A DNA stretch of 25,107 nt from Albidovulum sp. (GTDB taxonomy: Bacteria > Pseudomonadota > Alphaproteobacteria > Rhodobacterales > Rhodobacteraceae): contig JAUQYA010000013.1 of assembly GCA_030837785.1 (NCBI GenBank), forward strand, positions 1-25,107. The letters are read 5' to 3'. Both the position numbers and the translations under genes were made by a program. The notes beneath the pieces are model-generated. The model worked only from the letters and a program-made list of their open reading frames with translations. It did no database searches and was not told the DNA's origin. Below are positions 13,989-19,980 of the stretch, piece after piece (positions within the stretch are counted from its first letter, which is position 1; every line of letters begins with the position of its first letter).

Positions 13989-14858
13989 ATGACCTACGAC
14001 CTCGCCATCGGCGACCGCAGCTATTCGAGCTGGTCGCTGCGCGGCTGGCTCCTGTTCGAGAAGTTCGGCCTGCCGGTCCGCTGCCACAGCGGCGTTCTCT
14101 ACACCAATGATTTCGCCCGCCTCCTGGCGGAGTTTCCGCCTGCGCGGCTGGTGCCGGCGATGCGCACGCCCGAAGGCGAGGTGGTGGGCGACACGCTTGC
14201 CATCGCCGAGACGCTGGCCGAACGCCACCCCGGGGCGGGGCTCTGGCCCGAGGATCCGGCGGCACGGGCGATGGCGCGCTGGATGGCGGCCGAGATGCAT
14301 TCGGGCTTCACCGCGCTCAGGGGCGATTGCCCGATGAACCTGCGCGTGAGCTATCAGGATGCGGCGCCGCGCGCCGAGGTGCTGGACGACCTCGCGCGGA
14401 TCGATCTGCTCTGGGCGCGCGCCCGCGACAGGTTCGGCGGCACGGCCCCGTGGCTCTTCGGCCGCTACACCGCGGCGGATGCCTTCTTCGCCCCGGTGGC
14501 GGCGCGGATCGCCACCTACAACCTGCCGGTCTCGGCAGCGGCCACGGGCTATGTGACGGCGCATCTTTCGGATGCGGCGTTCCGCCGCTGGCGGGCGACG
14601 GGGCTGGCGGAGGACCTGGTCCAGCCGAGCTACCGCAAGCCCTATGCCGAGCGTCCCTGGCCCGGCCCCGCGCCGCGGCCCGTGACGCCGGCCGAGGGAC
14701 CGTCGGAGAACGCCGCCTGCCCCTATTCCGGGAGGCCCGTCACCCATTTCCTTCTGATGGAGGGCCGGGTCTGGGGGTTCTGCAACGCCTTCTGCCGCGA
14801 CAAGACGCTGGCCGACCCCGAGGCCTGGCCCGCCTTCATGGCGATGGTGGCGCGTTAA
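13989..14858 (+). CDS. Glutathione S-transferase family protein with C-terminal TRASH/YHS-like metal-binding tail
   Basis: The 289-residue protein begins with a thioredoxin-fold GST domain (SYSSWSLRGWLLFEKFGLPV, 11-30, with the catalytic-type Ser). The cis-Pro region is LVPAMRTPEGEVVGDTLAIAETL (in part 54-76), and an all-helical domain runs to about residue 210. The remaining 75 residues are not GST. After a Pro-rich linker they hold Cys244-x20-Cys265-x3-Cys269 (ACPYSGRPVTHF and GFCNAFCRDK), which equals the spacing of TRASH/YHS metal-binding modules. CRDKTLADPEAW is also reminiscent of these. The first Cys pair is CPYS rather than CxxC. A glutathione-dependent role with metal sensing or binding is possible but inferred. 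Start at 13989 follows GGAGG. The stop overlaps the TTAAC-rich region in front of comM. Confidence 0.85.
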   Translation: MTYDLAIGDRSYSSWSLRGWLLFEKFGLPVRCHSGVLYTNDFARLLAEFPPARLVPAMRTPEGEVVGDTLAIAETLAERHPGAGLWPEDPAARAMARWMAAEMHSGFTALRGDCPMNLRVSYQDAAPRAEVLDDLARIDLLWARARDRFGGTAPWLFGRYTAADAFFAPVAARIATYNLPVSAAATGYVTAHLSDAAFRRWRATGLAEDLVQPSYRKPYAERPWPGPAPRPVTPAEGPSENAACPYSGRPVTHFLLMEGRVWGFCNAFCRDKTLADPEAWPAFMAMVAR

Positions 14859-14902
14859 CACTTTCTCAACCACGATCCGGTTAACCGTTAACGAGGGTTA
14901 AC
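14854..14902 (+). promoter_or_regulatory. TTAAC-rich candidate CtrA-binding region upstream of comM
   Basis: Four GTTAAC hexamers begin at 14854, 14880, 14887 and 14897, within 49 bases of otherwise GC-rich DNA. The pair TTAA (14855) -N7- TCAAC (14866) fits the CtrA pattern TTAA-N7-TTAA with one mismatch. TTAAC (14888) and GTTAAC (14897) form a similar pair one base too short. The cluster covers the GST stop codon and ends 11 bases before the comM ATG. CtrA is the cell-cycle/gene-transfer regulator of Rhodobacterales and is known there to act on DNA-uptake genes. Confidence 0.55.
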
Positions 14903-14913
14903 GGGGACGGCAC

Positions 14914-16428
14914 ATGGTGGCGCGCACCTATACGGTGGCATTCGAGGGGGTGGAGGCACGGATCGTCGAGGTCCAGTGCTCGGTGGCCGCGGGAATGCCC
15001 GCCTTCGCGGTCGTGGGCCTGCCCGACAAGGCGGTGAGCGAGGCGCGCGACCGGGTGCGCGCGGCACTGACGGCGCTGTCGATCGCGCTGCCGTCGAAGC
15101 GGATCACCGTGAACCTCTCGCCCGCCGACCTGCCCAAGGAAGGCTCGCACTTCGACCTGCCGATCGCGCTCGCGCTCCTCGCCGCAATCGACATCCTGCC
15201 GCGGGAGGAGGTCGAGGGAACGGTGGCGCTTGGCGAACTGTCGCTCGACGGACGGCTGGTGCCGGTGATCGGCGCGCTCCCCGCCGCGATGGCCGCGGCC
15301 GAGGAGGAGCGCGTGCTCCTCTGCCCGAAGGCCTGCGGGCCGGAGGCCGCCTGGGTCGGCGCGACGAACGTGATCGCGGCGGCAAACCTTTCGGACGTGC
15401 TCAGGCACTATACCGGCGAAGCGCCGATCACGCCCGCGAGCCCCGGCGAGGTCGGCGCGGAGCCCGCCCATCGCGACCTTCGCGACGTGAAGGGCCAGGA
15501 ACGCGCCAAGCGCGCGCTGGAGATCGCCGCGGCGGGGCGGCACCACCTGCTGATGGTCGGCACCCCGGGGTCGGGCAAGTCGATGCTGGCCGCGCGCATT
15601 CCCGGCATCCTGCCGCCCCTGACCGCGGTAGAGGCGCTGGAAACCTCGATGATCCATTCGCTGTCGGGGCTTCTCGACGAGGGCGGCATCTCGCGCAGCC
15701 GGCCCTTCCGCGAACCGCACCACACCGCCTCGATGGCCGCGATCGTCGGCGGCGGCCGCGGCGCGAAGCCCGGAGAGATCAGCCTCGCCCACAACGGCGT
15801 CCTCTTCCTCGATGAGTTCCCCGAATTCCCGCGCACCGTGCTCGAGACCCTGCGCCAGCCGATCGAGACCGGCGAGGTCGTGGTGGCACGGGCCAATGCG
15901 CATGTCCGCTACCCCTGCCGGTTCCTTCTCGTCGCCGCGGCAAACCCCTGCAAATGCGGCTATCTGACCGACCCCGCCCGCGCCTGTGCCCGGGTGCCGC
16001 AGTGCGGCGAGGACTATCTCGGGCGCATCTCGGGGCCGCTGATGGACCGGATCGATCTCAGGGTCGAGGTGCCGCCCGTGGCCTACACCGATCTCGACCT
16101 TCCCGATGCCGGCGAAAGCTCTGCCAGCGTTGCCGCGCGGGTGGCCGGGGCAAGGGCGATCCAGACCGCGCGCTTCGCGGCGCATCCCGACATCCGCGTC
16201 AACGCCGACGCGGAAGGCCGGCTTCTGGAAGCGGTCGCAGGCCCCGATTCCGAGGGGCGGGAGCTTCTGGCGCGGGTTGCCGAACGCTTCGGCCTCTCGG
16301 CGCGCGGCTATCACCGGGTCCTGCGGGTCGCCCGCACCATCGCCGATCTCGCGGGCTCGGCCGAGGTGCGCAAACCCCATGTGGCGGAGGCGGTCAGCTA
16401 CCGGCTGAGCGTGCAGGCCGGCCGCTAG
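14914..16428 (+). CDS. comM: YifB/ComM-family Mg-chelatase-like AAA+ ATPase
   Basis: The 504-residue hexameric AAA+ protein belongs to the ComM (YifB) family. ComM is a helicase that drives branch migration during integration of incoming single-stranded DNA in natural transformation. The N-terminal Lon-like fold is clear (GMPAFAVVGLPDKAVSEARD, VNLSPADLPKEGSHFDLPIA). The AAA core has Walker A GTPGSGKS (216-223), Walker B FLDEF (Asp300-Glu301), the FREPHHTAS segment, and a zinc-type cysteine cluster CKCGYL...CARVPQCGEDY. The C-terminal part SARGYHRVLRVARTIADL matches the family helical bundle. The ATG at 14914 follows GGGGACGGCAC. In Rhodobacter capsulatus comM-type genes serve the recipient step of gene transfer agents. 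The stop shares CTAG with the gshB stop on the other strand. Confidence 0.94.
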   Translation: MVARTYTVAFEGVEARIVEVQCSVAAGMPAFAVVGLPDKAVSEARDRVRAALTALSIALPSKRITVNLSPADLPKEGSHFDLPIALALLAAIDILPREEVEGTVALGELSLDGRLVPVIGALPAAMAAAEEERVLLCPKACGPEAAWVGATNVIAAANLSDVLRHYTGEAPITPASPGEVGAEPAHRDLRDVKGQERAKRALEIAAAGRHHLLMVGTPGSGKSMLAARIPGILPPLTAVEALETSMIHSLSGLLDEGGISRSRPFREPHHTASMAAIVGGGRGAKPGEISLAHNGVLFLDEFPEFPRTVLETLRQPIETGEVVVARANAHVRYPCRFLLVAAANPCKCGYLTDPARACARVPQCGEDYLGRISGPLMDRIDLRVEVPPVAYTDLDLPDAGESSASVAARVAGARAIQTARFAAHPDIRVNADAEGRLLEAVAGPDSEGRELLARVAERFGLSARGYHRVLRVARTIADLAGSAEVRKPHVAEAVSYRLSVQAGR

Positions 16429-17369
16429 CAGCCGCGCTTCGCCTCGATCACCTCCCAGATCCGCGCGGCCGCGTTGGTGCCATCGAACCGCTCCAGCTCC
16501 TGGAGTCCGGTGGGCGAGGTGACGTTGATCTCGGTCAGCGAATCGCCGATCACGTCGATGCCGACGAAGACCTGCCCCTTCTCGCGCAACGTCGGCCCGA
16601 TCGCGGCGCAGATCTCGCGGTCGCGGTCGGTCAGGCCGACCTTTTCGGGGCGTCCGCCAACGTGCATGTTCGACCGCGTCTCGCCCTCCGCCGGGATGCG
16701 GTTGATGGCGCCCACGGGTTCGCCATCAACGAGGATCACCCGCTTGTCGCCCTTCACCACGGCGGGCACGTATTTCTGCGCGATCAGCGGCTCGCGGCTG
16801 ATGCCGATGAAAAGCTCGTGCAGCGAGGCGAGGTTGCGGTCGGCCGGGTCGAGCCGGAAGACGCCCGCGCCGCCGTTGCCGTAGAGCGGCTTGAGGATGA
16901 TGTCGCCGTGCTCGGCCTTGAAGGCCCGGATCGCGGCGAGGTCGCGGGCGATCAGCGTCGGCGGGGTCAGGTGCGGGAAGTTCAGGACGAGGAGCTTCTC
17001 GGGGTAGTTCCTGACCCAGAACGGGTCGTTCACCACCAGCGTCTTCGGGTGGATCATGTCGAGAAGGTGGGTCGTGGTGATGTAGCCCATGTCGAAGGGC
17101 GGATCCTGGCGCAGCCAGACCACGTCGAAGGTCCCGAGATCGACCTCCGTCTCGGGCCCGAGGGTGAAGTGGTTGCCCTTCTCGCGCCTGAGTTCGAGCG
17201 GCCAGCCGCGCGCCAGCACCCGACCCTCCCGGTAAGCGAGCCGGCCCGGCGTATAGTAGAACAGCGAATGCCCCCGCGCCTCGGCCTCGATGCCGATGCG
17301 GAAGGTCGAATCGGCATCGATGTTGATGCCCTCGACCGGATCCATCTGAAGGGCGACCTTGAGTGCCAT
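16425..17369 (-). CDS. gshB: Glutathione synthetase
   Basis: This ATP-grasp enzyme (314 residues, E. coli 315) joins gamma-glutamylcysteine and glycine to glutathione in the cytosol. The N-terminus VALQMDPVEGINIDADSTF and the core LRQDPPFDMGYI, TLVVNDPFWVRNYPEKL are family signatures. The ATP-binding strand and flexible loop are ILKPLYGNGGAGVFRL. Metal and product binding lie in VGIDVIGDSLTEINVTSPTG near the end. The ATG at 17369 follows AGGAG. It lies 65 bases after yraN and seems to end the rsmI-yraN-gshB run. Its final TAG overlaps the comM TAG in a shared CTAG (16425-16428). Confidence 0.96.
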   Translation of the reverse strand: MALKVALQMDPVEGINIDADSTFRIGIEAEARGHSLFYYTPGRLAYREGRVLARGWPLELRREKGNHFTLGPETEVDLGTFDVVWLRQDPPFDMGYITTTHLLDMIHPKTLVVNDPFWVRNYPEKLLVLNFPHLTPPTLIARDLAAIRAFKAEHGDIILKPLYGNGGAGVFRLDPADRNLASLHELFIGISREPLIAQKYVPAVVKGDKRVILVDGEPVGAINRIPAEGETRSNMHVGGRPEKVGLTDRDREICAAIGPTLREKGQVFVGIDVIGDSLTEINVTSPTGLQELERFDGTNAAARIWEVIEAKRGC

Positions 17370-17434
17370 GCCTGCGCTCCTGCCTTGCTCGCGCCCGATT
17401 GATGACCGAGGCGGCGGGCGGATGCAATGCGGCC

Positions 17435-17887
17435 TCAGAAAAGAAAGGCGTTCCCGACGATCTCGATGCGTCCGGAGCCATCGACGAGCGCGACCTCGAA
17501 GGTCATCTCGGTATCCTGGCCGCCCGGCTCGCCGGCGAGGAAGGCGCTTGCCGATGCCGCGATCCGGCTCGCCTGCCGCGCCGATACGCGTTCGGCGGCG
17601 AGCGCATGGGTCGCGGCCGACTTGACCTCCACGAAGGTGAGCCGGATGCCGTCGCGCAGGATCAGGTCGATCTCGCCGCCGGGGCCGCGCCAGCGCCGGG
17701 CCGCGACGTGGTATCCGCGCCGGCGGTAGCGCTCTTCCACCTGATCCTCGGCGGCACGGCCGGAATGCCAGGCGACCCGGCCCCTCAGCCGCCGGCCGCG
17801 AGCCGGAGCGCCATCTGGTAGACCTGCCGCCGCGACAGGCCCAGCGCCTGCGAAACCTCCGTCGCCGCATCCCGTATCGAATGGCAT
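17435..17887 (-). CDS. yraN: YraN (UPF0102) family nuclease-like protein
   Basis: The C-terminal 115 residues match the YraN family, small proteins with a restriction-endonuclease-like fold and uncertain function, often beside rsmI. Diagnostic segments are HSGRAAEDQVEERYRRRGYH, RGPGGEIDLILRDG and LTFVEVKSAATH; the acidic and Lys residues of GEIDL/FVEVK form the nuclease-like centre. The start is unusual. The only ATG in frame is at 17887, inside rsmI, giving a 103-base overlap and about 38 extra residues of Gly/Ala/Arg-rich sequence not found in typical members (usual length near 120). It is preceded by a perfect AAGGAGG (17895-17901) at seven bases. A CTG at 17788, next to the rsmI stop, would give the normal length. 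I favour 17887 because of the ribosome site, but not strongly. Confidence 0.85.
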   Translation of the reverse strand: MPFDTGCGDGGFAGAGPVAAAGLPDGAPARGRRLRGRVAWHSGRAAEDQVEERYRRRGYHVAARRWRGPGGEIDLILRDGIRLTFVEVKSAATHALAAERVSARQASRIAASASAFLAGEPGGQDTEMTFEVALVDGSGRIEIVGNAFLF

Positions 17888-18651
17888 TCCAGTGCCTCCT
17901 TCAGCCTTGCCTCGACCTCGGCCGGCTGGACGACGGCCGCGCGCGCCCGGTCGATCACGACGACGATTTCGCCCTTCACGGTGCGAGCGGCGAAATCCCT
18001 GGCGAGTTCCGCGATCGTGCCGCGCGCAACCTCCTCGAACCGTTTGGTCAGCTCCCGGCAGACCGCCGCCTGCCGTTCCCCTCCGAGAGTGTCGGAGAGT
18101 TCCGCTAACAAACCCTGAATGCGCTTTGGCGATTCGTAGAGGATGAGTGTCGCCGGGACGCCGGCCAGTTCGGCCAGCCACTGCCGGCGCGCGCCGGCCG
18201 CCGGTGGCGGGAACCCGGCGAAGAGGAAGCGATCCGAGGGCAGGCCCGAGACGGTGAGCGCGGCGAGCACTGCCGAGGGTCCGGGGGCGGCGATCACGGC
18301 GACCCCTTCGGCGATCGCCGCGCGGGCAAGCTGATAGCCGGGGTCGGCGACGAGCGGCGTGCCCGCCTCGGAGGCATAGGCCACCGACTTTCCCGCCGCG
18401 AGCGCCGCGATCAGGCGGGGACGCATCTTCTCGCCGTTGTGGTCGTGGTAGGCCAGAAGCGGCCGGTCGCCCGGCGCGATGCCGTGGATTTCCATCAGGT
18501 GACGCAGCGTGCGGGTGTCCTCGGCGGCGAGCACATCGGCGCTGGCGAGGATGTCGAGCGCCCTCAGCGTGATGTCGCGCGCCGCCCCGATCGGCGTCGC
18601 CACGAAGTAGAGGCCCGGCGCAAGCGCCTGTTTCTCGCCGGTCTTTGCCAC
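17785..18651 (-). CDS. rsmI: 16S rRNA (cytidine(1402)-2'-O)-methyltransferase
   Basis: RsmI methylates the 2'-oxygen of C1402 in the 30S decoding centre using S-adenosylmethionine. The 288-residue product has the tetrapyrrole-methylase fold. Segments are YFVATPIGAARDITLRAL, EDTRTLRHLM, YASEAGTPLVADPGYQ, the AdoMet loop AAPGPSAVLAALTVSGL, RFLFAGFPP and YESPKRIQGLL. The C-terminal KGEIVVVID and a helix-turn-like DAATEVSQALGLSRRQVYQMAL complete the family pattern. The start is GTG at 18651, with AGGAG eight bases upstream; no ATG fits, and the open frame runs far upstream without homology. yraN begins inside its last 34 codons. It is transcribed divergently from the LpoA-like gene, and the two share a 156-base control region. 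Confidence 0.94.
   Translation of the reverse strand: MAKTGEKQALAPGLYFVATPIGAARDITLRALDILASADVLAAEDTRTLRHLMEIHGIAPGDRPLLAYHDHNGEKMRPRLIAALAAGKSVAYASEAGTPLVADPGYQLARAAIAEGVAVIAAPGPSAVLAALTVSGLPSDRFLFAGFPPPAAGARRQWLAELAGVPATLILYESPKRIQGLLAELSDTLGGERQAAVCRELTKRFEEVARGTIAELARDFAARTVKGEIVVVIDRARAAVVQPAEVEARLKEALECHSIRDAATEVSQALGLSRRQVYQMALRLAAGG
17895..17901 (-). promoter_or_regulatory. Perfect Shine-Dalgarno AAGGAGG inside rsmI
   Basis: AAGGAGG stands seven bases before the ATG at 17887 on the minus strand. It decides the yraN start in favour of 17887. It also encodes Lys-Glu of RsmI, so it may be there by chance. Confidence 0.5.
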
Positions 18652-18667
18652 TTCGGGTGCTCCTGCG

Positions 18668-18696
18668 TTTACTTCGCGGGCCGGAACGCATAGTCT
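18668..18696 (+). promoter_or_regulatory. Candidate promoter of the LpoA-like/glnD/murJ operon
   Basis: TTTACT (18668-18673) and TAGTCT (18691-18696) are spaced by 17 bases. Transcription would begin near 18703 and give a leader of about 105 bases containing a GGGACGTCCC palindrome (18749-18758) and three 13-bp repeats. It overlaps the upstream region of rsmI on the other strand. Confidence 0.35.
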
Positions 18697-18760
18697 CGCC
18701 GCGACCTGCCGCCCCGCCGACCTATCGCCCCAAGCCGCCCCCCCGAAGGGGACGTCCCGT

Positions 18761-18799
18761 CCAGAGCCCGAGGCCAGAACCCGAGGCCAGAACCCGAGG
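18761..18799 (+). repeat. Three 13-bp tandem repeats carrying SD-like sequences before the LpoA-like start
   Basis: The unit CCAGARCCCGAGG is repeated at 18761-18773, 18774-18786 and 18787-18799; units 2 and 3 are identical. Each ends in GAGG. The last one is placed correctly (GAGGA, then seven bases, then ATG at 18808) to serve as ribosome site. The other two are decoys or reserve sites. Confidence 0.8.
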
Positions 18800-18807
18800 A
18801 TCGTGCC

Positions 18808-19980
18808 ATGTTCGCCGTTTTGAGTACCCGCCGCAAGGCGCTCGCCCGTGTTGCCCTTGTCGCCGCCGCACTGGCCGTGGCGGCCTGCGAACCGATGCCG
18901 TCGGGCCGCGCCCCCGCGCTCGACGCCGGCGCCCCGGTGCCGGTCGCGCTGATCCTTCCGGGTGGCAGCGGCAATTCCACTGACGAGATGCTGGCGCGCA
19001 ACCTCAAGCAGGCGGCCGACCTCGCGATCGCCGACCTCCAGGGTGTCAGGATCGACCTCAGGGTCTACAACGCCGGTTCTGACGCCGCGACCTCGGCGGC
19101 GATGGCGAAGAAGGCCGTCGACGAGGGTGCCAAGGTGATCCTCGGCCCGGTCTTCGCCGAGGCCGCGAACGCGGCCGGCGTCGCGGTCGCGCCGGCCGGC
19201 GTCAGCGTCCTGTCGTTCTCCAACAACACCGACATCGCGGGCGGCAACGTCTTCGTCCTCGGCCCGACCTTCCAGAACACCGCCAACCGGCTGGTCCGCT
19301 ATGCCGCGCGCTCGGGCAAGGGCCGCATCCTGATCGTCCACGACCAGACCCCCGCGGGCGATCTCGGGGCGCGCGCGATCACCTCCGCGGCGTCGCGGTC
19401 GGGCGCGAGCGTCGTCGGCACCGCGAGCTATCCGTTCTCGCAGCAGGGCGTGATGGCGGCGGCACCGCAGATCGCCGGGCAGGCGAAGTCGGCCGGGGCA
19501 ACCTCGGTCTTCTTCACCGCCGACACCGCGGGCGCGCTGCCGCTTCTGGCGCAGACCCTGCCCTCGTCGGGCCTCAGCAGCCAGTCGGCCCAGTTCGTCG
19601 GCCTGACGCGGTGGGACATCCCTTCGGCGACGCTGTCGCTGCCCGGGCTCCAGGGCGGCTGGTTCGCGCTGCCCGACCCCGGCCTCGCCGCCCAGTTCAA
19701 CGCCCGCTTCGCCGCCGCCTATGGCGAGCAGCCGCACCCGATCGCCGGCCTCGCCTACGACGGGATCGCCGCCATCGGCGCCCTGGCCAAGAGCGGGCGC
19801 GCCGACGCGCTCGGTGCCGCCTCGCTCACCCAGGGATCGGGCTTCGCGGGCGTCGGCGGTGTCTTCCGCCTGCTGTCGGACGGGACCAACGAACGCGGGC
19901 TCGCCGTCGCCCAGATCCAGAATGCACAGGTGGTCGTGATTGATCCTGCCCCGAGAAGCTTCGCCGGCGCCGGCTTCTGA
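18808..19980 (+). CDS. Penicillin-binding protein activator, LpoA-like lipoprotein
   Basis: The 390-residue protein has a lipoprotein signal: basic STRRKALARV, a hydrophobic Ala/Val stretch and the lipobox AVAAC with Cys27. The mature part is a periplasmic type-I binding-protein fold: VPVALILPGG, VYNAGSDAATSAAMAKKAV, ILGPVFAEAANAAG, FSNNTDIAGGNVFVLGPT and GRILIVHDQTPAG. E. coli LpoA, which activates PBP1a, has the same fold in its C-terminal half but is about 680 residues; here the N-terminal helical-repeat domain is missing, as in shorter alphaproteobacterial members. Adjacent rsmI and yraN mirror the E. coli rsmI-lpoA-yraN order and support the call over a branched-chain amino acid binding protein. 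glnD begins inside its last 14 codons. Confidence 0.85.
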   Translation: MFAVLSTRRKALARVALVAAALAVAACEPMPSGRAPALDAGAPVPVALILPGGSGNSTDEMLARNLKQAADLAIADLQGVRIDLRVYNAGSDAATSAAMAKKAVDEGAKVILGPVFAEAANAAGVAVAPAGVSVLSFSNNTDIAGGNVFVLGPTFQNTANRLVRYAARSGKGRILIVHDQTPAGDLGARAITSAASRSGASVVGTASYPFSQQGVMAAAPQIAGQAKSAGATSVFFTADTAGALPLLAQTLPSSGLSSQSAQFVGLTRWDIPSATLSLPGLQGGWFALPDPGLAAQFNARFAAAYGEQPHPIAGLAYDGIAAIGALAKSGRADALGAASLTQGSGFAGVGGVFRLLSDGTNERGLAVAQIQNAQVVVIDPAPRSFAGAGF

